NCBI RefSeq assembly: GCF_000508165.1
Contig: NZ_AYOZ01000002.1
Span: 1-64,000 of the forward strand
Length of the DNA stretch: 64,000 nucleotides
Source of the DNA: Marinomonas profundimaris
Lineage (GTDB): Bacteria; Pseudomonadota; Gammaproteobacteria; Pseudomonadales; Marinomonadaceae
Reading direction: 5' to 3'
Positions 32,331 to 41,328 of this stretch are shown piece by piece (the stretch's first letter is position 1; each line of letters opens with the position of its first letter). The notes under the pieces were generated by a model. It did not search any database and was not told where the DNA came from. It saw only the letters and a program-made list of their open reading frames with translations. The translations under genes and the position numbers were made by a program.

Positions 32331-32579
32331 ATGTTGTTGAAATCCTCACTCTCAATTGCTTTGGTAAGTGCTGCTGTCTTCACTTCCAGTCATTCTTTTG
32401 CCTTTGATGACTATTGCACACCGAAGTTAAACACCTATTTGAAAAACGTCGAAAAAACCGTGGAGTCCAAATACGTTTCTCAACGTCAAAAGGATGTTGC
32501 TCAGAAAGTATTGGATAAAGTAAAAGCGAGTCGAAACGAGACGAAGGACTGTGTGTTAATCGATAAACTGCTGCCATAA
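32331..32579 (+). CDS. Small exported protein, function unknown
   Basis: 82 residues from the ATG at 32331 with an AGGAAA site 7-8 nt upstream. A signal peptide is clear (LLKSSLSIALVSAAVFTSSH, then S-F-A). The mature part (~59 residues) is Lys-rich and helical (YLKNVEKTVESKYVSQRQKD) with exactly two cysteines, one near each end (DDYCTPKL and TKDCVLIDK), able to form one disulfide in the periplasm. I do not recognise a family. It is a single gene with no clear partner. Confidence 0.75.
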   Translation: MLLKSSLSIALVSAAVFTSSHSFAFDDYCTPKLNTYLKNVEKTVESKYVSQRQKDVAQKVLDKVKASRNETKDCVLIDKLLP

Positions 32580-32699
32580 GTTATTCATATTTATTATAGC
32601 GAAATACCCGTTTTCTGTTATCTTGTAAGGCGTTAGCAACGTTTTTTAGATGCTTCAACTATACTAAATCAATAATAAACGGGTAGTAGGGGAAACTGG

Positions 32700-35600
32700 A
32701 TGGGTGAACTTGAGGCTTCTTTAAAAGTCGCTAAGTCTCTTATTGGAATGCCTTGTGCGGGGCTTATTTTTCAAGATGGTCGTGTTTCGTATTTAGGTGG
32801 CGTTGATGGCCTCCGCTGGGGCGATTTTTCTAGTGGACTTTCTTATTCTCACCTGCGGCTTTCTGCTCGTTATCTCGATGTTCAAAATACGCCTTCCGTT
32901 CCTCCAATTTTTTCTAATTTTTCTTGTTTGTCTACGGTCCTTGTTGAGCCCATTGTCGGTGCCGGGGCGACTTTATTTTTCTTAAGTGATAAGCCCTGTC
33001 CGCTCATCTCGTTATTGTTAGAAGAGCACATGGTTGTCTTGGTCGATTTATTTGCGACTCAGCTGGACGCTGCTTCTCAACCTACTCCGTTAAATAATGA
33101 TCAAGACCTTATCAGCTATGAAGATCTGCTTAAGCTGAACAATAACGTGCCGGTTTTTATTGCTTTAGTGGGCAAAGACCTTCGTTATGAATTTGTGAAT
33201 GATACGTATGAACGTCGCTTTTCAATCGCAAAAGAAGATGTGGTCGGCGTGCATGTTGAAGCACACATTCCTACGGATGTTTTCCCTGCGATTAAGGCAA
33301 AGCTACAGGAAGCGCTGCAAGGGAAACCAACACGTTTTCATTATGATGTGAATCAAGGTCTGGATGGTGAGAAACGATTCATCGAAGCCTACTATATGCC
33401 GCGGATCAACCAGGGAGAAGTCACGGGTCTTTATTTGTGCATGCAGGATGTTACGTCCCAAAGAAGAACGTTACAAACCCTAAAGCATTTGCACGAAGTG
33501 ACCGCGAATACAGGCTTATCACTAGCGCAAAAACTACAAAGAATTTTACAGGTCGGTTCAGAGCAATACGCATTACCGATTGGTTTGATCAGTTCAATCA
33601 AAGGCGATGTGTATCAAGTGGAGTACAGCCATACGCCAAATGGCGAAGTCCTTCCGGGTGCTGTATTTGAGCTAGGTAATACTTATTGTGTACATACGCT
33701 TGGAAGCGACTTACCAACATCGTACTTCCATACAGCGATTAGCGATATTAAAGAACACCCTTGTTATCAAAATTTTGGCCTTGAGGCGTACATCGGCATT
33801 GTTATTTATGTTGATGGACAGCGTTGGGGAACGTTGAATTTTTCCAGTCCGAATCCTAAAGATCATGCGTTTGGTGATGATGATTACGAAGTGATGAAGT
33901 TGCTTTCTCAGTGGGTAGGTAATGAAATTACCCGCAATAAAAGCGATGCAAAGTTGATGACGTCAGAGCGCCAACAGCGCCTTATTTTAGAGGCGGTACA
34001 CGAAGGAATATTGGGTGTTGATAATGATGGCGTCATCACGTTTGCTAACTCCGCAGCGTGTCGAATTTTGGATACTTCATTAGAGACATTACTGCATAAA
34101 TCGTTGTTTCCTGTGCTTTCTCATCGAGATGAGCATGGCGATTTATATACATCCGCACTCAGCCCAATTCAAAAAACACTGATGACCGGTGAGAGCAGCC
34201 AATCTCGTGGTGAATACTTTGGTGTAGCCCCGTTTGTTTGTGAATACACCTGCATTGCCATGCGATCTTCACAAGGCGACATTGATGGCGCCGTGATTTC
34301 GTTTCAAGATAGAACGGAACAAGTTCAAGCGGAGCTCGATCTGCGAGAGCAGAAAATCTTTTTTGAATCCTTGTTCGTTAATGCCCCAGAAGCCATCATT
34401 TTGGTGGGCAGCGATCGTAAAATTAAGATGATTAATCCTGCCTTTACAGAACTGTTCGGTTATGAGCTTGAGGATGTTCTGGAAGAAAGTACTCAGATGC
34501 TGTACGTCAACGAAAGTGAATTTAAAAAACGCGGCACGGCTTATACCGTCGACCCAGAAAGTGTGTTGAGTCGCTATCGTGTGAGTTACAAGAATAAGCA
34601 GGGTGAAATTTTTCATACCGAAACGATTGGTAGCATGATTCCGAACCCAGACGGCAGTCTTGGTGGTTATATTGCTCATGTTCGTGATGTCAGTGAACGG
34701 TTAGAAGTGGAACAAAAAATGATAGACACGAACTTGCGGTTGTCTATTGCAACGGATGCCGCAGGCATTGGTGTGTGGGAACTTGATTTGTCCGATAACA
34801 CCTTGCATTGGGATGATTGGATGTATCGTTTGTACAATGCCAGCAAGGATGAAGGCGATTCGCCACTTCAAATATGGGAAGAGTGTGTTTTTCCAGAAGA
34901 TAAAGTTAGGCTACAGGATGCGCTGGTTCGACAAGATGACGGCGGTAGTTACTTTAAGAAAGGTGACGACATGTCGTCCCTTTCACAGTATTTAGATTCT
35001 GACTTTAGAATTGTACGAAAAGATGGACAAGCCCGCTATTTAAAGTCCAATGCCACCATTGTGTTTGATAAAGATGACAAAGCGACTCGTCTTGTCGGGG
35101 TTAATATGGACATTACCTCCGGCAAAGAAACGGAAGATGTGTTGCGTGATGCGAGCGAGCAGGCGCTTGCGGCCAGTAAGGCGAAAAGCGATTTCCTTGC
35201 CACCATGAGTCATGAAATTAGAACCCCTCTTAATGGCGTTCTTGGCATGGCCGAACTGCTTTCTACTACCAAATTGGATGGCGAACAGAGCGAGCAATTG
35301 CGTGTGCTGCAAGAATCGGGTGAGGGCTTGTTGGGTTTGATTAATGACCTTTTGGATTTCTCCAAAATTGAAGCGGGTCACCTTTCCATTGAACGAGTCG
35401 ATTTTGATTTGGAAAGAGCCGTTTACGATGTTGCGCGTTTATTAATGGTGAAAGCGGAAGAAAAGGGGGTGGATTTGCTGGTCGAGTTTGATGGCAGTTG
35501 CCCACGCTTTTTGGTAGGAGATGTATTTCGGATCAAACAAATTTTGATCAATTTAATCAGCAATGCCATTAAGTTTACACACCTTGGTCATGTGTTGGTT

Positions 35601-37181
35601 TCTACAAAAGGCTCAGTGGATCTGCAGGGTATGGTCTCTGTCACCATTAATGTCATCGATACGGGTGTGGGGATTGCAGATGATGTTCAGCCTCATCTCT
35701 TTAATGCATTTGTTCAGGCGGACAGTTCGACCACGCGAAAATTTGGTGGTACAGGTTTGGGTCTTGCCATCACCAAACAACTTGTTGGTCTGATGCATGG
35801 CGAGGTGTCGTTATCGAGTGAATTGGGCGTTGGGTCGAATTTCACGGTTGATTTCGCGTTGCCAGAAAGTCACGCGATGTCCAATATGGATACAGTGATA
35901 GATGAATCGATCTTAGCGGGCAAAAAAACGTTAGTTATCGATGATAATGAAACCAATTTAACCATTTTAAAGAATCAACTTAAGTCTTGCGGAATTGATG
36001 CCGATATAGAAAGTAATTCTGTTAAGGCTTTGCCAGCGATTAAGCAAGCGATCAAAATTGGCAAGCCGTATGACATTATTGTATTGGATTACATGATGCC
36101 AGAGTTAGATGGTTTGATGTTGTCGAGCTTTATTCGGGCAGAGAGCAACTCGCTGACGCAACCTATTATTTTGATGACGTCTTCAGCGGGATTGCTATCA
36201 CAAGAAGATTTGTCTGCTGCCGGCGTAAGTGTGTGCATTGCTAAGCCCATGGGAGGTGTATCGCTGAAGAAGGGGTTGATCTCCGCGATGGCGTCAGGCA
36301 CCGTCGGCCAACAGTTTTCCAGTGGGGAATTGAGTCGACTTGATAACAAAGAAGACAAAACCAATGACGCCAAAGAAACACATTTAAGAAACGGTGTGAT
36401 TCTGGTTGTCGAAGACATGAAAGCGAATATGGCGGTGGCGCGAGGGATTTTGGCTAAAATGGGTTTTGATGTCATTGAAGCGGAAGACGGCGCCATTGGA
36501 ATAGAAAAGTGGCAGGCTCATCATCCTGATTTGATTCTGATGGACTTGCATATGCCAGTTATGGATGGCTTGTCTGCCATGCGCCGTATTAGGCAGGCAG
36601 AGAAAAAAGGCCAAGGTCAGCGAGTGCCAATCCTTGCTCTAACGGCGGATATTATGCCAGGAACCTTGTCTGAAGTGCTGCGTGCTGGTGGCGACGGTTT
36701 GGTGCCTAAGCCGTTCAAGCAAGTCAAACTGATGGAAGTGTTAGATCAATGGTTGCCGACCGGGAGTGTGTCGTTAATCTCAGAAACTAAAGAGGATATG
36801 CCGATGGTGTCTGCGTTTGATGTTCAGTCAACAATGGTGATTGATGAATCCGTTCTAGAGGGCTTGAAAGCCATTTTAGGTGACGATTCTTTGTTGCTCA
36901 TTGATGCTTTTTTTAGTGATGCAGATGGCATCGTTGCGACCTTATCCACCATACTTGAAGAAGAAAACCTCTCCGACTTCCAGTCTCTATCACAGTGCTC
37001 ACACAGTTTAAAATCCGTGAGTCAAAATGTAGGGGCAATGACATTGTCGGCTATGGCGGCTCAATTGGAAGAGGAAAGCCGTAAAAACGATATTGCCAAT
37101 TTACCGGCAAAGTTGAACGAAATTATTGAGATGTACCAACACGTTAAAATTGAACTTAAGCGTATAGCGAAAACATTATGA
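32700..37181 (+). CDS. Multi-PAS hybrid sensor histidine kinase with two receivers and Hpt
   Basis: 1493 residues, cytoplasmic (no membrane span seen). Rough order: divergent N-terminal domain (1-140), PAS (150-260), GAF (270-410), three PAS/PAC domains (425-815), HisKA with phospho-His838 in TMSHEIRTPLNGVLGMAELL, HATPase (LINDLLDFSKIEAG, then FRIKQILINLISNAIKFTHL and a GTGLGLAIT box), receiver 1 (Asp1130 in VLDYMMPELDG), receiver 2 (Asp1282 in LMDLHMPVMDG), and C-terminal Hpt with His1435 in QCSHSLKSVSQNVG. This is a complete phosphorelay in one chain. Its last 4 bp overlap the response-regulator cyclase gene, the natural output. The signal is unknown; a soluble redox or metabolite cue is likely. 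Confidence 0.93.
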   Translation: MGELEASLKVAKSLIGMPCAGLIFQDGRVSYLGGVDGLRWGDFSSGLSYSHLRLSARYLDVQNTPSVPPIFSNFSCLSTVLVEPIVGAGATLFFLSDKPCPLISLLLEEHMVVLVDLFATQLDAASQPTPLNNDQDLISYEDLLKLNNNVPVFIALVGKDLRYEFVNDTYERRFSIAKEDVVGVHVEAHIPTDVFPAIKAKLQEALQGKPTRFHYDVNQGLDGEKRFIEAYYMPRINQGEVTGLYLCMQDVTSQRRTLQTLKHLHEVTANTGLSLAQKLQRILQVGSEQYALPIGLISSIKGDVYQVEYSHTPNGEVLPGAVFELGNTYCVHTLGSDLPTSYFHTAISDIKEHPCYQNFGLEAYIGIVIYVDGQRWGTLNFSSPNPKDHAFGDDDYEVMKLLSQWVGNEITRNKSDAKLMTSERQQRLILEAVHEGILGVDNDGVITFANSAACRILDTSLETLLHKSLFPVLSHRDEHGDLYTSALSPIQKTLMTGESSQSRGEYFGVAPFVCEYTCIAMRSSQGDIDGAVISFQDRTEQVQAELDLREQKIFFESLFVNAPEAIILVGSDRKIKMINPAFTELFGYELEDVLEESTQMLYVNESEFKKRGTAYTVDPESVLSRYRVSYKNKQGEIFHTETIGSMIPNPDGSLGGYIAHVRDVSERLEVEQKMIDTNLRLSIATDAAGIGVWELDLSDNTLHWDDWMYRLYNASKDEGDSPLQIWEECVFPEDKVRLQDALVRQDDGGSYFKKGDDMSSLSQYLDSDFRIVRKDGQARYLKSNATIVFDKDDKATRLVGVNMDITSGKETEDVLRDASEQALAASKAKSDFLATMSHEIRTPLNGVLGMAELLSTTKLDGEQSEQLRVLQESGEGLLGLINDLLDFSKIEAGHLSIERVDFDLERAVYDVARLLMVKAEEKGVDLLVEFDGSCPRFLVGDVFRIKQILINLISNAIKFTHLGHVLVSTKGSVDLQGMVSVTINVIDTGVGIADDVQPHLFNAFVQADSSTTRKFGGTGLGLAITKQLVGLMHGEVSLSSELGVGSNFTVDFALPESHAMSNMDTVIDESILAGKKTLVIDDNETNLTILKNQLKSCGIDADIESNSVKALPAIKQAIKIGKPYDIIVLDYMMPELDGLMLSSFIRAESNSLTQPIILMTSSAGLLSQEDLSAAGVSVCIAKPMGGVSLKKGLISAMASGTVGQQFSSGELSRLDNKEDKTNDAKETHLRNGVILVVEDMKANMAVARGILAKMGFDVIEAEDGAIGIEKWQAHHPDLILMDLHMPVMDGLSAMRRIRQAEKKGQGQRVPILALTADIMPGTLSEVLRAGGDGLVPKPFKQVKLMEVLDQWLPTGSVSLISETKEDMPMVSAFDVQSTMVIDESVLEGLKAILGDDSLLLIDAFFSDADGIVATLSTILEEENLSDFQSLSQCSHSLKSVSQNVGAMTLSAMAAQLEEESRKNDIANLPAKLNEIIEMYQHVKIELKRIAKTL

Positions 37182-38095
37182 AGGTATTAATCGTAGATGA
37201 TACGAACACTGATCGTTTATTGCTTAAACTGCATCTGTCTAAGATGGGCTTTAGCGTTATTGAAGCAACCGATGGTCAAGAAGCCATCAATCAATTTGTC
37301 CTGAACGCGGAAGATTTGGACTTAATTCTTATTGATGTGCAAATGCCTAATGTGAATGGCATCGACGCTGTGAAAGCCATTCGTGACATTCAGAAGCAGC
37401 AAAAGCAAGAGTGGTTGCCAGTTATTTTTTTAAGCGCCAGCGCAGAAGATGAGGCTATTGAAGAGGCGATAACTGCGGGCGGAGATGACTATCTTATTAA
37501 ACCGATCAGCCAGAAGATATTGGCGGCAAAAATGTTAGCCATGCAGCGAATTGCAGACATGAGGCGTCGACTAGTGGAATCCAACCGATTGTTTGAAGAA
37601 ATGGCCTCAACAGATTATCTGACGGACGTGGCAAACCGTCGCTCGTTTGAAGTGTTATTAACGCATGAAATGTCCGCTAGTCGGAGAGGTCTAAGTTGTT
37701 TGGCGTGCGGAGTATTCGATTTAGACAAGTTTAAAGCGGTTAATGATACCTTTGGTCATGATGCTGGCGATGCCGTTTTGATTGCCGTTGTTGAGCGTAT
37801 TAAACATGTTCTTAGGCAGAGTGATGTTATTGGGCGTTTGGGTGGCGAAGAGTTTGGAATCATTTTACCGAATATGGATATTAATGAAGTGTTAGTGGTG
37901 TTCGATCGCTATCGTAGTGCCATCGAAGAAAGCCCAATCGTACATGAAAACGTTGAAATTCCGGTCACGATTAGTATTGGTGTAACCGTATTTAATGGTG
38001 GAAATGAGACAAAAGAAGAATTGTTAAAGCGCGCAGACGAAGCGTTGTATGAAGCAAAAGAAACAGGGCGCAACAAGGTCGTATATCGACCGTAA
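37178..38095 (+). CDS. Response regulator with GGDEF diguanylate cyclase output
   Basis: 305 residues. The receiver (MKVLIVDDTNTDRLLLKLHL, phospho-Asp53 in LILIDVQMPNVNG, Lys near YLIKPIS) is followed by a GGDEF domain that keeps the active motif G-G-E-E-F (222-226) and an inhibitory I-site R-Q-S-D (213-216) five residues upstream. It should make cyclic di-GMP when phosphorylated and be product-inhibited. The 4-bp overlap with the kinase gene indicates that the pair works together. Phosphotransfer from the Hpt domain to Asp53 is the expected route (inference). Confidence 0.95.
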   Translation: MKVLIVDDTNTDRLLLKLHLSKMGFSVIEATDGQEAINQFVLNAEDLDLILIDVQMPNVNGIDAVKAIRDIQKQQKQEWLPVIFLSASAEDEAIEEAITAGGDDYLIKPISQKILAAKMLAMQRIADMRRRLVESNRLFEEMASTDYLTDVANRRSFEVLLTHEMSASRRGLSCLACGVFDLDKFKAVNDTFGHDAGDAVLIAVVERIKHVLRQSDVIGRLGGEEFGIILPNMDINEVLVVFDRYRSAIEESPIVHENVEIPVTISIGVTVFNGGNETKEELLKRADEALYEAKETGRNKVVYRP

Positions 38096-38116
38096 CAGTT
38101 AGGATTTTTAATAAAG

Positions 38117-38151
38117 AAAAACCGAGAATCCAGCGATGCTCGGTTTTTTTT
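38117..38151. terminator. Terminator between the cyclase gene and leuA
   Basis: AAAACCGAG/CTCGGTTTT stem with a 12-nt loop, then T-run on the plus strand; the A-rich left arm gives T's for leftward leuA transcription. Confidence 0.8.
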
Positions 38152-38171
38152 CGTCTAGAACTTATGGTTAA

Positions 38172-39860
38172 TTACGCAACAGCGGCGTTTTTACCTTGAT
38201 CAATCTTCTGGTTAACAGTTGCTAATAATGCCTGAATGGAGGCTGAAACAATGTCGTTATCAATCGCCACGCCGTTGAAACGATCACCATTAATATTCGC
38301 TTGAACATAGGCAATCGCTTGTGAGTCACTGCCGACAGTCAAGGCGTGCTCTTGATATTGGATGATATCAACACGCATATTAAAGTGTTTGCCCAAAGCT
38401 TCACTGAAGGCAGAAAGTGCACCATTGCCATCGCCTGAAATTTTGATCGAGGTATTGTTGCCAATTAATTCAGCATTCACTGTATCAACATCGTCTTTCG
38501 CAAGGTCATATTTGCCCAACTGGTAGGGTGTTGTCCCCGTCATGAAACTGCTTTCGAATAAGTTTTTCATCGATTCTGCGTTTACTACGCCGCCGTCTTT
38601 TTCTGCGAACTGCTGAACGATTGGGCTGAATTCCACTTGTAACCAACGAGGCAATGCTAAGCCGTATTCTTGCTCAAGTGTATAAGCAATGCCGCCTTTA
38701 CCAGATTGGCTGTTTACGCGGATGACTTCTTGGTAGCTGCGACCCACATCACGAGGATCAATAGGCAAGTAAGCGACGTCCCAAGGTTTGTCGTCGGTTT
38801 GGTTCGCCAAGCATTTCTTGATGGCGTCCTGATGGGAGCCAGAAAAAGCGGTGAACACCAATTCGCCTGCGTATGGATGTCGCGGGTGAACTTGTAATAA
38901 AGTGCAAGCTTGAACAACACTGATGATGCGGTCCATATCGCCCAACGCTAACTCTGGATCAATACCTTGGCTGTATATGTTCATCGCCATTGTGACGATG
39001 TCCATATTGCCTGTACGTTCGCCGTTACCAAGTAATGTGCCTTCAATGCGGTCCGCGCCAGCCATGATGCCCAGTTCCGCAGCTGCCACACCACATCCAC
39101 GGTCATTGTGTGTGTGAAGGCTGATAAACATACTGTCGCGTTTTTTGACATTGCGGCAGAAATATTCAATTTGGTCGGCATAACGGTTAGGCGTAGATAC
39201 TTCCACGGTGGCCGGTAAATTGATAATGATCTTGTTGTCTGGTGTGGGTTGCCAGACTTCCGCGACAGCGTCTACAACGTCGATTGCGTAGTCGATTTCT
39301 GTCCCAGTAAAGCTTTCAGGTGAGTATTGGAAAACCCACTCTGTTTCAGGGTGCTTTTCAGCGTGTTCTTTAACGCATTTCGCGCCATTAACGGCGATTT
39401 GCTTGATGCCTTCCATGTCCATACGAAACACTTGCTCGCGCTGTGTTGTGGACGTTGAGTTATAAACATGAACAATGGCTTTTTTAGCGCCTTTCAACGA
39501 TTCGTATGTGCGAGCAATCAATTCAGGACGTGCCTGTGTTAATACTTGAATGTAAACATCGTCAGGTACTTGTTCCTCTTCGATCAACCAGCGTACGAAA
39601 TCAAAGTCCAATTGAGACGCAGCAGGAAAGCCGACTTCAATTTCTTTAAAGCCTACATCAACCAGTAGGGCGAAAAATTGTTTCTTTTGTTCCACAGTCA
39701 TCGGTTCTACCAATGCTTGGTTGCCATCACGCAGGTCAACGCTGGACCAGATAGGTGCCTTGGTGATGTCTTTGTCTGGCCAAGTACGGTTTTGTATTGA
39801 GACAGGCTTAAACGGCGTGTACTTTTTATGGTTAAAAGCGGTGTGGTCAAAAGATGTCAT
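38172..39860 (-). CDS. leuA: 2-isopropylmalate synthase
   Basis: 562 residues from the ATG at 39858-39860 (GAAGGGAAAG site); longer starts are not supported. It has the long LeuA form seen in pseudomonads. The catalytic barrel starts SSVDLRDGNQALVEPM (the R-D-G-N-Q metal/acetyl-CoA loop), with FISLHTHNDRGCGVAAAELG providing the His metal ligands and LLGNGERTGN. The C-terminal regulatory ACT-like region (SIKISGDGNGALSAFSEALG) mediates leucine feedback. It condenses acetyl-CoA with 2-oxoisovalerate, the first step of leucine synthesis. It is divergent from an Lrp-type regulator gene, which may control it. Confidence 0.96.
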   Translation of the reverse strand: MTSFDHTAFNHKKYTPFKPVSIQNRTWPDKDITKAPIWSSVDLRDGNQALVEPMTVEQKKQFFALLVDVGFKEIEVGFPAASQLDFDFVRWLIEEEQVPDDVYIQVLTQARPELIARTYESLKGAKKAIVHVYNSTSTTQREQVFRMDMEGIKQIAVNGAKCVKEHAEKHPETEWVFQYSPESFTGTEIDYAIDVVDAVAEVWQPTPDNKIIINLPATVEVSTPNRYADQIEYFCRNVKKRDSMFISLHTHNDRGCGVAAAELGIMAGADRIEGTLLGNGERTGNMDIVTMAMNIYSQGIDPELALGDMDRIISVVQACTLLQVHPRHPYAGELVFTAFSGSHQDAIKKCLANQTDDKPWDVAYLPIDPRDVGRSYQEVIRVNSQSGKGGIAYTLEQEYGLALPRWLQVEFSPIVQQFAEKDGGVVNAESMKNLFESSFMTGTTPYQLGKYDLAKDDVDTVNAELIGNNTSIKISGDGNGALSAFSEALGKHFNMRVDIIQYQEHALTVGSDSQAIAYVQANINGDRFNGVAIDNDIVSASIQALLATVNQKIDQGKNAAVA

Positions 39861-40054
39861 GATCTTTCCCTTCTTCATGTTATAGAGCTGGTAAGCTCGG
39901 GTTGTTATTTAACTCACTTGGTTGAGTGTTCTTCTATGTTTCTATCATAGCGAATTTTATTGGGTAAAAGATTGCGTTTTTTTATGGAAATATCAAGTAA
40001 AATAGCATTATATTGCGTCATGGTTGTTAATTTTGGCAGTGAGGAGTGCTTTAA

Positions 40055-40528
40055 GTGGGATTTGATAAGATCGATCTGAATATTTTGCGAGAATTACAGC
40101 AAGATTCTAGCTTAACGAATCAAGAATTGGCCGATCGAGTTGGCCTTTCAGCATCGCCTTGTTTGCGGCGTGTGAAAGCGCTGGAAGAGAGTGGCGTTAT
40201 TGATCGAAGTGTGACCTTGTTAGATGAAAAAAAATTGGGTTTGAAGTTAACGGCGTTTATTCAGATCAGCATGGATAGACATACACCAGATCGCTTTGAG
40301 GTGTTTGAGTCCCTATTGGAATCGTATCCAGAAGTGAAATCATGCAACTTGGTCACGGGGCAATCGGCGGATTATCTACTGGAAGTCGTGGTGGAGGACA
40401 TGGAGCGCTATCAGGAGTTTCTTCTTGGTCGATTGACGCGCATCGCTGGTGTAACGGGTGTTCATTCCAGTTTTTTATTACGAAGAATAATAAATCGTAC
40501 GTCATTGCCACTTGATCACCTGGTTTAG
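40055..40528 (+). CDS. Lrp/AsnC-family transcriptional regulator
   Basis: 157 residues from a GTG with AGGAG 9 nt upstream. The AsnC-type helix-turn-helix is DKIDLNILRELQQDSSLTNQ, ELADRVGLSASPCLRRVKAL, followed by a RAM domain (FIQISMDRHTPDRFEVFESL, CNLVTGQSADYLLEVVVED). It is divergent from leuA with ~195 bp of AT-rich DNA between, a common place for Lrp-type autoregulation and control of amino-acid genes. It is not close enough to E. coli Lrp in sequence for me to call it Lrp itself. Confidence 0.9.
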   Translation: MGFDKIDLNILRELQQDSSLTNQELADRVGLSASPCLRRVKALEESGVIDRSVTLLDEKKLGLKLTAFIQISMDRHTPDRFEVFESLLESYPEVKSCNLVTGQSADYLLEVVVEDMERYQEFLLGRLTRIAGVTGVHSSFLLRRIINRTSLPLDHLV

Positions 40529-40625
40529 TGGCTTATTTCCTTATTTAGCATTGATATTTTTGCATTTGACCAAATAAATGGGCGATATACTTAGTGAAGT
40601 AAAAATCCCTATAAAGAGAAGCAGT

Positions 40626-41234
40626 ATGAGTGATTTAACAATAAAGCGTCGAGTTATGATTCCCGTGAGGGCGGGCGACGTGATGGCGGAATTTATTTCC
40701 TTTAACGGAGACGATTCCGGCAAAGAGCACATAGGGATATTTTTCGAAGGAAAGCAGGTGAAAAAGGACGGCGTTGCGCCATTGGTTCGCTTGCATTCAG
40801 AATGTTTAACGGGCGATGTATTTGGTTCGGGTCGTTGTGATTGTGGTGAGCAATTAGACGAAGCGATTGATCGTATTAATGAAGAAGGCGGCTATATTCT
40901 TTATCTTCGTCAAGAAGGCCGAGGTATTGGCTTGTACGCAAAGCTAGAGGCGTATGCGCTACAAGACCAAGGTTACGATACGTATCAAGCCAATGAAATG
41001 CTGCATCTTCCTGATGATGGCCGTGATTTTGGTATCGCGGCGAAAATGTTGCAGGCACTTGGCGTTTCAAAGGTAAGGTTGTTAACGAATAATCCAGACA
41101 AAGCACAGCAATTGACTGAGCATGGTATTGACGTTGCGGAGTTGGTCCCAACAAAAGTTCATGTGAATCAGCATAATCGTTTGTATCTAGAAACGAAGGC
41201 TAAACGCAAGTTACACACACTCAAGTTCGATTGA
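40626..41234 (+). CDS. ribA: GTP cyclohydrolase II
   Basis: 202 residues from the ATG at 40626 (AGAGAAG site). Zinc cysteines lie in [21 protein letters not shown]; the GTP/catalytic segment is [33 protein letters not shown] is the typical end. It opens GTP to 2,5-diamino-6-ribosylamino-pyrimidinone phosphate, the entry to riboflavin synthesis. It is the stand-alone form without the RibB domain. No FMN riboswitch is visible upstream. A bidirectional terminator follows. Confidence 0.94.
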   Translation: MSDLTIKRRVMIPVRAGDVMAEFISFNGDDSGKEHIGIFFEGKQVKKDGVAPLVRLHSECLTGDVFGSGRCDCGEQLDEAIDRINEEGGYILYLRQEGRGIGLYAKLEAYALQDQGYDTYQANEMLHLPDDGRDFGIAAKMLQALGVSKVRLLTNNPDKAQQLTEHGIDVAELVPTKVHVNQHNRLYLETKAKRKLHTLKFD

Positions 41235-41280
41235 TGCTTATTTAATAATGCGTGTGTGATCGTTCATGTTGAGAAGAAAC

Positions 41281-41309
41281 AATAAAGGCGCCAAATGGGC
41301 GCCTTTATT
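41281..41309. terminator. Bidirectional terminator between ribA and the helicase gene
   Basis: A nearly perfect 12-bp stem AATAAAGGCGCC/GGCGCCTTTATT with loop AAATG lies between convergent genes. Confidence 0.85.
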
Positions 41310-41328
41310 GTTTTCGTCAATTGACGTT

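Noticed and set aside
39861..40054. A leucine-type attenuator peptide before leuA.
   Set aside because: No short ORF with a run of Leu codons followed by a terminator is present; control by the divergent Lrp-type protein is more plausible.
40529..40625. Possible FMN riboswitch before ribA.
   Set aside because: The interval is under 100 bases and lacks the conserved FMN-aptamer segments.
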